Shown here in pieces: positions 44,282 to 52,518 of a stretch of DNA of 64,000 bases. The position numbers were made by a program, and so were the translations under genes. The stretch spans positions 1-64,000 of the forward strand of contig CBDDKM010000001.1 of NCBI GenBank assembly GCA_965230225.1, written 5' to 3'. Source of the stretch: CALSMU01 sp965230225 (GTDB taxonomy: Bacteria > Bacteroidota > Bacteroidia > Flavobacteriales_D > Parvicellaceae). Below the pieces are notes generated by a model. That model was not told where the DNA came from. It saw nothing but the letters and a program-made list of their open reading frames with translations, and ran no database searches. Position 1 is the first letter of the stretch. The number at the start of each line of letters is the position of its first letter.

Positions 44282-45583
44282 TTAATCTAAACAAAAGGTT
44301 ACAACGTTTAGAACTTTTTTTGTCTCGTCAGTAATTTTATAACGATCGTCCATTCTGTGTCCTACAATCCAAACGATATTTTCATCTGAAGTTAACAGCC
44401 AAATATTGTCTTTTTCTACCCTCGAAATCCTCTCGTCAATAAAGTAGTCACTCAGTTTTTTTTTGCCTTTCATTCCAAGGGGGATAAACCAATCGCCTTC
44501 CTTCCATTTTCTTAGGGTTAACGGAAACTTTAATTGATCTAAATCAATTTGTGTTTGAAGTTTATTATTGGAAAAAGGAAGAGGAGAGTTTAGTTCTTTC
44601 ATCTCCAGTCGAATTGGGGTGGAGATGTTTGTTGGTTCGTTGATATAAACCAGATGGTCCAGTTTTTCTGAAATTGGAGATAATATAAGTTCAGTACGAT
44701 CCACCAATAATTGGTGACTGGATGAGAAGAATTGACCACCAATTACTGCATGTTGTATATCCTCCACCTGAGCTGAATTGAACCCGTACGGTGCAAGCAT
44801 TTCGAACAAGAGAAGTTGTGGAGTTTCCCTTTTGATGTGAATTCCACTTGCTTTTGTTTCCGTGTACCTTAATACGTCCTCTTGAATCTTTAGCTTTAGG
44901 TATTCTTCTGTAGAAGCCAAGTGTTCCATCGACTTTAAAATGGCTTTTTCAGCTTGTGAATCAATCCGATTAAGAGTAGGAATTAGTTGATGTCTAATGG
45001 AGTTCCTTTTGTATTTTAAAGAGTCATTACTGCTATCTTTTCTAAAGGGAATATTATGTGTAGTGATGTACTCAACGATTTCCTCTCTACTAACAGAAAG
45101 CATCGGGCGCAATACTTTGTTGTTAGTTTTAGGGATGCCAGTTAGTCCTTTAATGCCTGCTCCTCGAAGTAAGTTGATGAAAAAGGTTTCGATGGTGTCA
45201 TTAGCATGATGCGCAGTAATGATCCAATCGAACGAGTGAGTTTCTGTTAATTGATAAAACCAATTGTATCGCAATTGGCGCGCTGCTTCCTGAGTAGATA
45301 ATCCATGCTCTTTAGTGTAGGCATTAGTGTCTGCTGTGTTAATGTGAATAGCAACGTTGTTGTTTTTACACCAGGTTTCTACGAGCAATTGATCTCGATC
45401 CGATTCCTCTCCTCTTAACTGGAAATTAAAATGAGCCACTTCAAATGTTAGCTCAAGTGCTTTAAAGCAGTTCAATAGCACCATAGAGTCTATTCCACCG
45501 CTTACAGCCAATAAATACTTACGGGTGTCATAGTTTTCCGCCAGCTGGTTAAGTTCCTTTGCTATTTTTTGTTCCAGTTTCAT
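44282..45583 (-). CDS. tilS: tRNA(Ile)-lysidine synthetase
   Basis: The 433-residue enzyme adds lysine to C34 of the tRNA that reads AUA codons, changing its decoding. The PP-loop AVSGGIDSMVLL (near 27-38) and the HHANDTIETFFINLLRGAG segment are present, with a C-terminal TilS domain. Its start overlaps the pabB stop by 4 bases (ATGA), so the two are translationally linked. Confidence 0.94.
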   Translation of the reverse strand: MKLEQKIAKELNQLAENYDTRKYLLAVSGGIDSMVLLNCFKALELTFEVAHFNFQLRGEESDRDQLLVETWCKNNNVAIHINTADTNAYTKEHGLSTQEAARQLRYNWFYQLTETHSFDWIITAHHANDTIETFFINLLRGAGIKGLTGIPKTNNKVLRPMLSVSREEIVEYITTHNIPFRKDSSNDSLKYKRNSIRHQLIPTLNRIDSQAEKAILKSMEHLASTEEYLKLKIQEDVLRYTETKASGIHIKRETPQLLLFEMLAPYGFNSAQVEDIQHAVIGGQFFSSSHQLLVDRTELILSPISEKLDHLVYINEPTNISTPIRLEMKELNSPLPFSNNKLQTQIDLDQLKFPLTLRKWKEGDWFIPLGMKGKKKLSDYFIDERISRVEKDNIWLLTSDENIVWIVGHRMDDRYKITDETKKVLNVVTFCLD

Positions 45584-46818
45584 GAGCTCAATGCCTCGAG
45601 CATTGCTTTTGCCTTAATAAGAGTTTCAGTGTACTCATCTTCCGGATTACACTGAGAGGTAATGGCACTACCTACCATGCAAGATAGATATTGATTTGAT
45701 TGATAGTATAAAAGAGTTCTGATAATTACGTTAAAGTCGAAATCTCCATTGGGGTCAATGTAGCCAACCGCTCCGGAATATACACCTCTTTTGGTGGTTT
45801 CATATTTTTCCATCAATTCCATTGCTCTGATTTTCGGAGCACCGGTCATGGATCCCATCGGGAAGGTGGCCTTAAGGATGTCTGTAACCTTCGTTTCTTC
45901 CTCCACTAAACAGCTTACGGTAGAAATCATTTGATGAACTGTTTCGAATGTGTAGATTTTGCAAAGTTCCTCTACCAGAACACTCCCTTTACTGGCAATT
46001 TTGGATAAGTCGTTTCTCACCAGGTCAACAATCATGATGTTTTCACTTCTTTCCTTCTGATTGTTTTCCAGATCCTTAATTAGTTGTACATCTTCTTCTG
46101 GCGATGCACCTCTTTTGGCAGTTCCTTTAATGGGTTGCGAACTTACTTTGTTTTCTTGTTTTTTGATAAAGCGTTCCGGGCTTGCACTCAGGATAAATCG
46201 ATCGCCAAGTTGAGCATAGCAAGAAAACGGAGCTTCGGTTAATGTGTTAAGTTTAGGGTAAATCGTTTGTGGGGTAATTTTAGCAGAGTTGTTATAGAAC
46301 TCATAGCAGAAATTGGTTTCGTAAATATCTCCCTGATGAATGTGTTCTTTGATCTTATTAATGATAGAAACATATTCTTCTTTAGATATTCTTGGAGTCA
46401 AAGTAGATTCATTTAGCCCTTCAGAAGTTGAGGCAGCACGAAATACATCAAGTACCTTTTCGTTTCCATAAACCAATTTTGGAGTGTGATTCTTTATCTC
46501 GATTAAAGTGGAAGGAACAAAAAAGTGAAGCAAGGGAAAATTAAGCTGATCTTGATTGTTGGAGCTTAAGTCCTCCAGTCCATTTTTTAAATCATAACTA
46601 AGGTATCCAAACTTCCATCCAGGATTGGAATCAATAAATGATTGAAGTTTCTCAAATGCTCCAATGGGAGAGTCTATTATTAACTCATTTGTACTGCCAA
46701 CTGCTAAATATCCCTGGTTGGAACGATTGCCATTTAAAAATATAATCCGTCCCTGATCTAAGAGGATTTTATGATTAAGGTCCGGAATTTGATTTAATAT
46801 GTTGGTATTTGCTGACAG
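45580..46818 (-). CDS. pabB: Aminodeoxychorismate synthase component I, unusual start
   Basis: This chorismate-binding enzyme makes 4-amino-4-deoxychorismate for folate synthesis. PIKGTAKRG carries the catalytic lysine, and SPERFI and GSMTGAPKIRAMELME are family motifs. Homology continues upstream of the TTG at 46533: GWKFGYLSYDLKNGLEDL is plainly N-terminal PabB sequence, and the frame is open back to a TAA at 46821-46819. No ATG, GTG or other TTG occurs there. A CTG at 46818-46816 would give 412 residues, the normal length. The true start is unsure. The 5' end overlaps the promoter of the divergent OmpH gene. Confidence 0.8.
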   Translation of the reverse strand: MSANTNILNQIPDLNHKILLDQGRIIFLNGNRSNQGYLAVGSTNELIIDSPIGAFEKLQSFIDSNPGWKFGYLSYDLKNGLEDLSSNNQDQLNFPLLHFFVPSTLIEIKNHTPKLVYGNEKVLDVFRAASTSEGLNESTLTPRISKEEYVSIINKIKEHIHQGDIYETNFCYEFYNNSAKITPQTIYPKLNTLTEAPFSCYAQLGDRFILSASPERFIKKQENKVSSQPIKGTAKRGASPEEDVQLIKDLENNQKERSENIMIVDLVRNDLSKIASKGSVLVEELCKIYTFETVHQMISTVSCLVEEETKVTDILKATFPMGSMTGAPKIRAMELMEKYETTKRGVYSGAVGYIDPNGDFDFNVIIRTLLYYQSNQYLSCMVGSAITSQCNPEDEYTETLIKAKAMLEALSS

Positions 46819-46832
46819 TTAAAGTAATTTTG
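46802..46832 (+). promoter_or_regulatory. Promoter for the OmpH/Skp-like gene
   Basis: TTGG at 46802-46805 and TAATTTTG at 46825-46832 are 19 bases apart, an exact fit to the Bacteroidota promoter pattern. The start codon is 19 bases after the -7 box. Confidence 0.5.
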
Positions 46833-46850
46833 GAATCAAACGTAATAAAA

Positions 46851-47393
46851 ATGATACAGATGAAACGAATGTTTGCCGGATTTCTGATGGGGGCTCTTTT
46901 TTTAGGGGGAGTAATGTTTTTTTACTCTGCCAAGAGCACAAATACGAAATCGAAGGTAGGCTATCTTAATACCAATGAATTGTGGTCTAAAATGCCCGAG
47001 AAAGCTCAGGCAGATACTACCATTGAACAAATGAAAAATGAATTCATTGTATACCTACAGAAAAAGCAAATGAACTTTGAGAACCAGGTAATTGAGTTCA
47101 GAAAAGACAGTGCCTCTTTAAGTGAGTTAATTCGAAAGGAAAGAGTAAATGAATTGATTAAAGAACAAGAAAGCATTCAGAAGTTCCCAGAGCAGGCAGA
47201 ACAAGAGCTAATCAAGAAAAGAGAAGAGCTTTATGATCCTATTAGAGAAAAAATGCAAAAGGCCATTGATGATGTGGCTATGGAGCAGGGGTACGACTAT
47301 GTTATCGATGCATCTTTTGGGAACATCGTTTTTGCCAGAAATAAAGAGGATAATGTAATGGCCCTGGTGGAGAGTAAGCTTGGGTTGAAATAA
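46851..47393 (+). CDS. OmpH/Skp family periplasmic chaperone
   Basis: The 180-residue protein has an N-terminal hydrophobic anchor or signal (MKRMFAGFLMGALFLGG), then a long charged helical stretch and the OmpH-type C-terminus with AIDDVAMEQGYDYVIDAS. Skp-type chaperones keep outer-membrane proteins soluble in the periplasm. I start at the ATG at 46851; the ATG at 46860 is equally possible. An upstream TTG is not needed. No bamA neighbour is present. Confidence 0.85.
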   Translation: MIQMKRMFAGFLMGALFLGGVMFFYSAKSTNTKSKVGYLNTNELWSKMPEKAQADTTIEQMKNEFIVYLQKKQMNFENQVIEFRKDSASLSELIRKERVNELIKEQESIQKFPEQAEQELIKKREELYDPIREKMQKAIDDVAMEQGYDYVIDASFGNIVFARNKEDNVMALVESKLGLK

Positions 47394-47414
47394 AAAGGTG
47401 TTAGATATAAAAAG

Positions 47415-47440
47415 AAAGGCTCCGATTTCGGAGCCTTTTT
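47415..47440. terminator. Bidirectional terminator
   Basis: AAAGGCTCCG / CGGAGCCTTT with an ATTT loop, A run on one side and T run on the other. It can end the OmpH gene and the converging gene on the minus strand. Confidence 0.85.
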
Positions 47441-47443
47441 CAT

Positions 47444-47791
47444 TTATGCTAATTTGTCTTTAAAGTCTTCTTTTATGTAAGCGCCCACTTCTTTTTCCAT
47501 GGCTTTGAATTTTCTCTGTACTGTAACCAGATAAATAATAATCGGAATTAATACCCCCAATAGAAGGATTCCCATTACAAATAGCATTTGCATCCCCATG
47601 GTAGCAAAGTTTCCGTTTACAATAAGGCTTTTCTTTCTTACCAAAATAGTAGCTCCAACAGTTTTGTTTTTTGCTACAACAATTAATTTGGGGCTTCTAA
47701 ATGTTACAGTGTATTCTCCCGCGAATTTCTCTTCCAATGCTGCCTTTAATTCATTGGGATCAATCGAATTTTCCTGAATTTTAATTCTCAT
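47444..47791 (-). CDS. Small membrane protein, function unknown
   Basis: The 115-residue protein starts at MRIKIQENS (an in-frame ATG 39 bases upstream looks less likely). A beta-rich N-terminal domain (about residues 1-65) is followed by one or two membrane helices near 70-95 and a charged end. I do not recognise the family. It faces the phasin-like genes. Confidence 0.65.
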   Translation of the reverse strand: MRIKIQENSIDPNELKAALEEKFAGEYTVTFRSPKLIVVAKNKTVGATILVRKKSLIVNGNFATMGMQMLFVMGILLLGVLIPIIIYLVTVQRKFKAMEKEVGAYIKEDFKDKLA

Positions 47792-47838
47792 AGTTGGTGA
47801 TTTAATTTCCTGAAAATTAATAAAATCCAATTAAAAAC

Positions 47839-47869
47839 AAAAAGCCCCAACGCAATTCGTTGAGGCTTT
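47839..47869 (-). terminator. Terminator after the second phasin-like gene
   Basis: Read on the minus strand, the hairpin GAAAGCC-TCAACG / CGTTG-GGGCTTT is followed by TTTTTG and more T, 23 bases after the stop at 47892. The stem has one G-U or mismatch position. Confidence 0.75.
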
Positions 47870-47891
47870 CGTCTAAAACTACTACACACGC

Positions 47892-48278
47892 TTATTTTGT
47901 CTCATCGACAACTTTAGCTTCTTCAACGTTATCGTCATTTGTTCCTTTCCCGAAAGCAGCTTTTGCTTTGTTCGTGATGTCTTCAGTAGTTTCCTTTGCC
48001 TTGCTGGTGAAATCATCTTTTGCTTGCATGATTTTCTCCTCAAGGTCTTTTAAGAAAGGAAGCATGTCTTCTAACTTTTCTTTATTCTTTTCAAATTGAG
48101 ACTCCAGGTCATCTTTTGTAGACTCCATGGTTTTAAAGAAATCACCTACATAGTTCTTTCCTTCTGAATCTAATTTTTTACCTGCTTCTACCAATTCATC
48201 AAATTTTGACTTGGCTTTGTCTGTTGCTTCGTTAGCAAGTCCAAGACCTGCATAAGCTAATGTTTCAATAATGTTCAT
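47892..48278 (-). CDS. Phasin-like helical protein, copy 2
   Basis: The 128-residue protein is a paralogue of the gene upstream: both begin with an ET-L-x-Y-A-G-x-G-L-A start, carry D-K-A/V-K motifs and an amphipathic helical middle. This copy ends in an acidic tail (GTNDDNVEEAKVVDE). Phasins coat polyhydroxyalkanoate granules and similar proteins occur in species without them, so the role is uncertain. No pha genes lie in the window. Confidence 0.65.
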   Translation of the reverse strand: MNIIETLAYAGLGLANEATDKAKSKFDELVEAGKKLDSEGKNYVGDFFKTMESTKDDLESQFEKNKEKLEDMLPFLKDLEEKIMQAKDDFTSKAKETTEDITNKAKAAFGKGTNDDNVEEAKVVDETK

Positions 48279-48347
48279 ATCTGTTATTGTTATGGTTAAG
48301 TTAATCTTGCCGTAGCAAGTGTTTCTGTTCGATTAAGTATATATGTT

Positions 48348-48737
48348 TTAAGCTTTCTTAGTGGTTGTAGAAGCCTTTTTAGTTGTGGCCTTCTTAGCCG
48401 TAGTGGTCGTTTTACTGGGAGCTGCAGCTTTTTTGTTTGCTTCGGCCAATTTGGCTTCCAGTTCTTCAATTTTCTTTTTTAATTCGCTTACTTCATTCGA
48501 CTCCTTATTAAGAAAATCAAAACCACTGCTGATTTTATCTGTTACTGATTTGATTTTTGATTCTAAATCTTCTTTGGTTTGTTCCGTTGACTTAATAAAA
48601 TCATCGATGATCTTTTTCCCTTCTGTGTCAGAGATTTTTCCTTTTTCTACCAGGTCATTGATAGTTTCTTTCACTTTATCTGCTGTTACTGAAGCTAAAC
48701 CAACTCCTGCGTAAATGACATTCTTAAGTGTTTCCAT
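48348..48737 (-). CDS. Phasin-like helical protein, copy 1
   Basis: The 129-residue protein has a long helical body (KVKETINDLVEKGKISDTEGKKIIDDF) with a coiled-coil region (ELKKKIEELEAKLAEANKK) and a Thr/Lys/Ala-rich basic tail (AKKATTKKASTTTKKA). It resembles the PhaF/PhaI phasin family, whose basic tails bind DNA. The tandem copy downstream has an acidic tail instead, so the pair is oppositely charged at the C-termini. Function is not established. Confidence 0.68.
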   Translation of the reverse strand: METLKNVIYAGVGLASVTADKVKETINDLVEKGKISDTEGKKIIDDFIKSTEQTKEDLESKIKSVTDKISSGFDFLNKESNEVSELKKKIEELEAKLAEANKKAAAPSKTTTTAKKATTKKASTTTKKA

Positions 48738-49009
48738 TTTTTTATTATTTAAAGTTTTTGTGTTCTAAATTTCTGACAGGGGTTAGTCAAAAGGTGTACC
48801 AAAGTAATGTTGAGGTTGGGTGTTGAGGGTCGATAAATGCTTGTTTACACTGTTTTTAAAGGGGTTTAGTGTAGTTTTGGTGTTTTTCAAAGGGTGAACT
48901 ATATCTGTTGTTGGGGTTCATTTTTTGAAATATAGTGGGCTGACATAGGTGCACTACTCTGGCAGCATTAGTTCAGAAGTGTCAGATTAACTATATTCGC
49001 GGCTCAATC

Positions 49010-49567
49010 ATGACAGATGCAAATCCATATTATATCATTACCGGTGCTCCAAGTACAGGTAAATCGTCTGTGATTGAAGCAATACAGGATCATGGTTTTA
49101 CTTGCCATTTCGAAATTGCCCGAGAGGTGATCAGGGAGAATCAGGAGAATGATATTAATATTTTTCCCTGGTTGGATATGCGTGAGTACAGTGATTTGGT
49201 ATACGATAGAATGAAGGTTCTTTATTCAAGTTTAAATGGGGAGCTGGCCTTTTTCGATAGAAGCGTTGTGGACCTGATTGGCTATTTAGAGTTTTCCGGA
49301 GATTCTGCACCAGATTTCTACAGGGACCTGGCCTTGAATACCGATTTTAATAAAAAGGTATTTGTAATGCCTGTGTGGGAAGAGATTTACACCAACGATA
49401 AGGAGAGAAAAGAAACTCTGGAAGAGGCTAGAAAAATAGATGCTGCGTTGCGCAATGCTTATTCTTCTATTGGATTTGAGTTGGTGGAAGTACCTGTCGG
49501 AACAGTTGAGGAAAGAACTTCCTTTATTTTGAATCACATTGGGGTGGTTCCTCAAAAATCAGTTTAA
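49010..49567 (+). CDS. P-loop ATPase/kinase-like protein
   Basis: The 185-residue protein has a Walker A motif (GAPSTGKSSVIEAI, residues 12-25) and an FFDRS Walker B-like segment, with the NadR/AAA_28-like pattern of E-I-A-R-E-V-I-R. Members of this family phosphorylate small molecules, but the substrate is unknown. It converges on rnhB, with stops overlapping by 4 bases. Confidence 0.8.
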   Translation: MTDANPYYIITGAPSTGKSSVIEAIQDHGFTCHFEIAREVIRENQENDINIFPWLDMREYSDLVYDRMKVLYSSLNGELAFFDRSVVDLIGYLEFSGDSAPDFYRDLALNTDFNKKVFVMPVWEEIYTNDKERKETLEEARKIDAALRNAYSSIGFELVEVPVGTVEERTSFILNHIGVVPQKSV

Positions 49568-50166
49568 ATATCTAATTTTAATTGTGCCGGAAGGAGTTGA
49601 AAACTCATTCGGTGATGAGGTGTTGTGCCATGTTCTGCAATAGCAGATCGGTGTTGTTTAGTGGGGTATCCCATGTTTTTTGCCCATCCGTATTGAGGGT
49701 GATCCTCATGCAACTGTTTCATTATATCATCACGATACGTTTTAGCAAGAACTGAAGCAGCGGCAATGCTTAAATATTTTCCATCTCCTTTAATAATGCA
49801 ATGGTGAGGAATATTCGGGTACGGATTGAATCGGTTACCATCCACCAAAATGCTTTCGGGAGTAGTGCTTAACTGGTCAATGGCTCTGTGCATGGCTAGA
49901 AAGGAAGCGTTAAGAATGTTGATTTCGTCAATCTCTTCGTTGCTAACAATTCCAACACCCCAGGCAATGGCCTTTTCTTCAATTAGCGGACGAAGTTCGT
50001 ATCGTCTTTTTTCCGAAAGCTTTTTTGAGTCGTTAAGAACCTTATTTCTAAAGTTGCTGGGTAATATAACAGCAGCGGCCACAACCGGACCGGCCAAACA
50101 GCCTCGCCCGGCTTCATCACAGCCAGTTTCTATAAGTCCTTTGGTATGAAACTTAGCTAAAGCCAA
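49564..50166 (-). CDS. rnhB: Ribonuclease HII
   Basis: The 200-residue endonuclease removes ribonucleotides misincorporated in DNA. The catalytic pair is in GCDEAGRGCLAGPV near the start, and ILVDGNRF and AAASVLAKTYRD are family motifs. It follows glyS closely on the minus strand (4-base gap), so the two probably form one transcript. Confidence 0.95.
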   Translation of the reverse strand: MALAKFHTKGLIETGCDEAGRGCLAGPVVAAAVILPSNFRNKVLNDSKKLSEKRRYELRPLIEEKAIAWGVGIVSNEEIDEINILNASFLAMHRAIDQLSTTPESILVDGNRFNPYPNIPHHCIIKGDGKYLSIAAASVLAKTYRDDIMKQLHEDHPQYGWAKNMGYPTKQHRSAIAEHGTTPHHRMSFQLLPAQLKLDI

Positions 50167-50170
50167 TTAG

Positions 50171-51730
50171 CTAAACACTTTGTGGAACTTCCTGATTCAT
50201 GAACAATTTGCTCATGCTTACCTTCTCCCCAATAATTCTTGGTAGTTCAGAAATGGCAATACGCTCCTGGTCCATAGAATCTCGCTCTCTTATGGTTACT
50301 GTGTTGTCCTCTAATGTTTGGTGATCAACAGTAATACAATATGGAGTTCCGATAGCGTCTTGCCTTCTATATCTTCTTCCAATAGCGTCTTTTTCTTCGT
50401 AAGCGCAGTTGTGATCAAACTGAAGAGTCTTTAAAATTTCTCTTGCTTTTTCCGGTAATCCATCCTTTTTAACTAGCGGGAGCACAGCAACTTTGGTTGG
50501 TGCAAGAGCAGGAGGGATATTAAGAACAACTCTTTCTGATCCATCTTCAAGCTTTTCTTCCTTAAATGCTGTGGATAATACCGCCAGGAACATTCTATCT
50601 AGCCCAATAGAAGTTTCTACGACATAAGGAACGTAGCTTTCGTTATCTTCTGGGTCAAAATATCTTAGTTTCTTACCAGAGTGCTCTTCGTGTTGAGACA
50701 AATCAAAATCTCCTCTTGAGTGAATCCCTTCTAATTCTTTAAATCCGATTGGGAAGTTGAATTCAATATCAGCAGCAGCATCCGCGTAGTGAGCCAACTT
50801 AATGTGGTCGTGGAAGCGGTAGTAATCTTCTCCAAATCCAAGTGCTTTGTGCCAGTTCATTCTAGCTTGTTTCCAGTGTTCGTACCACTCTTTTTGAGTG
50901 CCAGGCTTAACAAAGAATTGCATTTCCATTTGTTCGAACTCACGCATTCTGAATATGAACTGACGAGCAACAATCTCGTTTCTGAATGCCTTACCAATTT
51001 GAGCAATTCCGAAAGGAATTTTCATTCTTCCGGTTTTCTGAACATTCAGGTAGTTCACAAAAATACCCTGTGCAGTTTCCGGTCTTAGGTAAATCTTAGC
51101 TGCATCTCCTGCAACAGATCCTAGTTCCGTTCCAAACATTAGGTTGAACTGACGAACTTCTGTCCAGTTTTTAGATCCACTAATCGGACAAACAATTCCA
51201 AGGTCTTCAATTAGTTGCTTAAACCCTTCTAAATCCTCTTCTTCCTGAACTTGCTTTAAGCGGTCGTTAATTTTGTTTATTTCTCCTTGTCTTCTTAGTA
51301 CATTTGGGTTAGTGGTAACAAACTCTTCTTCGTTAAAGGCATCTCCAAAACGCTTTTTAGCTTTTTTGATGTCCTTATTAATTTTTCCTCTGATTTTTTC
51401 AATGTGATCCTCCACTAAAACATCAGCACGGTATCTTTTCTTAGAGTCCTTATTGTCAATTAAAGGATCGTTAAACGCATCTACGTGCCCGGAAGCTTTC
51501 CAGGTGGTAGGGTGCATAAATATAGCTGCATCAAGGCCGACAATGTTCTCATTCATCTGAACCATTGCCATCCACCAGTACTTTTTGATGTTGTTTTTCA
51601 ACTCCACACCATTTTGAGCGTAGTCGTAAGTAGCACTTAGTCCATCATATATTTCTGAACTTGGAAATACAAATCCAAATTCCTTAGCATGAGAAATTAC
51701 CTTCTTAAATCTGTCGTCATTTGCTGCCAT
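50171..51730 (-). CDS. glyQS: Glycyl-tRNA synthetase (dimeric type)
   Basis: The 519-residue class II synthetase is the single-chain alpha2 form, not the alpha2beta2 glyQ/glyS form. Motif 2 (FRNEIVARQFIFRMREFEQME), the VETSIGLDRMFLA motif 3 region, and the C-terminal anticodon domain (VAVLPLVKKDGLPEKA) are visible. It charges tRNA-Gly in the cytoplasm. Confidence 0.95.
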   Translation of the reverse strand: MAANDDRFKKVISHAKEFGFVFPSSEIYDGLSATYDYAQNGVELKNNIKKYWWMAMVQMNENIVGLDAAIFMHPTTWKASGHVDAFNDPLIDNKDSKKRYRADVLVEDHIEKIRGKINKDIKKAKKRFGDAFNEEEFVTTNPNVLRRQGEINKINDRLKQVQEEEDLEGFKQLIEDLGIVCPISGSKNWTEVRQFNLMFGTELGSVAGDAAKIYLRPETAQGIFVNYLNVQKTGRMKIPFGIAQIGKAFRNEIVARQFIFRMREFEQMEMQFFVKPGTQKEWYEHWKQARMNWHKALGFGEDYYRFHDHIKLAHYADAAADIEFNFPIGFKELEGIHSRGDFDLSQHEEHSGKKLRYFDPEDNESYVPYVVETSIGLDRMFLAVLSTAFKEEKLEDGSERVVLNIPPALAPTKVAVLPLVKKDGLPEKAREILKTLQFDHNCAYEEKDAIGRRYRRQDAIGTPYCITVDHQTLEDNTVTIRERDSMDQERIAISELPRIIGEKVSMSKLFMNQEVPQSV

Positions 51731-51755
51731 ATCTCTAGCGTTTTAATTAAGTCTG

Positions 51756-51763
51756 CAAAGATA
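51756..51763 (-). promoter_or_regulatory. -7 box upstream of glyS
   Basis: TATCTTTG on the minus strand matches the -7 consensus, 26 bases before the glyS start. The -33 region has TTTT rather than TTTG. Confidence 0.4.
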
Positions 51764-51848
51764 GAATTTGTAAGTCTCTTAAAACAGTATTGCCATAAAA
51801 TTTATACTTTGGACTTGTTTTTGAAACAACAACCATAAATTTAGAACG

Positions 51849-52202
51849 ATGAAGTCAATACTATTACTACTTACTTTAGCTCTATTTGTATCTGTAGGGT
51901 GCAAGAATAAGCAATCAACAACTGCTACAGCTGAAGAGCCAACTGCAGAGCAAAAAAGAGAAGACGAAATTTTAAAGGCGGGTTATGCTAAAGGGGTGAT
52001 AGAGGACTTAAGAAACCTGGATGGTTGTAAGTTTGGAATTAAACTCGATGAAAGTGGTGATTACATTCAGCCAATTAAATTGGAAGATCGATTTAAAGTG
52101 GCCGGAACCAAAGTTTGGGTAAAGTATCATCCGGTTAAAATCATGAGTAATTGCATGAAAGGAATTCCGGTAGAACTGGATGAAATAAAAGTAATTGAGT
52201 AA
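51849..52202 (+). CDS. Small lipoprotein, function unknown
   Basis: The 117-residue protein has a lipobox (LFVSVGC, Cys at 18) and a Thr/Glu-rich linker. Its body begins GVIEDLRNLDGCKFGIKLDESGDYIQPI and ends with a KYHPVKIMSNC segment. Two cysteines remain in the mature part and could form a disulfide. I recall similar Bacteroidota lipoproteins without a known function. The stop adjoins the converging DUF4286 gene. Confidence 0.75.
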   Translation: MKSILLLLTLALFVSVGCKNKQSTTATAEEPTAEQKREDEILKAGYAKGVIEDLRNLDGCKFGIKLDESGDYIQPIKLEDRFKVAGTKVWVKYHPVKIMSNCMKGIPVELDEIKVIE

Positions 52203-52517
52203 TTAAACACTTTGTTGGTGAACCACTTCTAATAAGGTTCTGAAAGCAGCAAATTTCCCTTGATATTTTAGGGTGTGTTCCCTTTGTAGTTTAGGAGCAA
52301 AGATTTCCTGATACTGATTGTATTCTGCCCAGCTTTTAGCCAGGTATTGAATACTGTATGATTTCCCTCCTTCTTCCTCTGCATGGATTCTGCACATTTT
52401 ATTTTCTAGAAACAAACCGGTGGCCATAACATCCGGAATGTGTACTTCCTTCATCCATTGTAGCCATTCGTCGTGTACACTTAAATCTATGTTTACGGTT
52501 ACGTTATACAGTATCAT
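52203..52517 (-). CDS. DUF4286 family protein
   Basis: The 104-residue cytoplasmic protein starts MILYNVTVNIDLSVHDEWLQWM, characteristic of DUF4286, a Bacteroidota family with a ferredoxin-like (dimeric alpha-beta barrel) fold. Its function is unknown. It is 1 base after the TPR gene stop, so they are probably cotranscribed. Confidence 0.88.
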   Translation of the reverse strand: MILYNVTVNIDLSVHDEWLQWMKEVHIPDVMATGLFLENKMCRIHAEEEGGKSYSIQYLAKSWAEYNQYQEIFAPKLQREHTLKYQGKFAAFRTLLEVVHQQSV

Positions 52518-52518
52518 G

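Noticed and set aside
48738..49009. Search of the AT-rich gap between the phasin-like and P-loop genes for an RNA gene or repeat.
   Set aside because: No tRNA, riboswitch core or strong hairpin is visible. It probably only holds divergent promoters.
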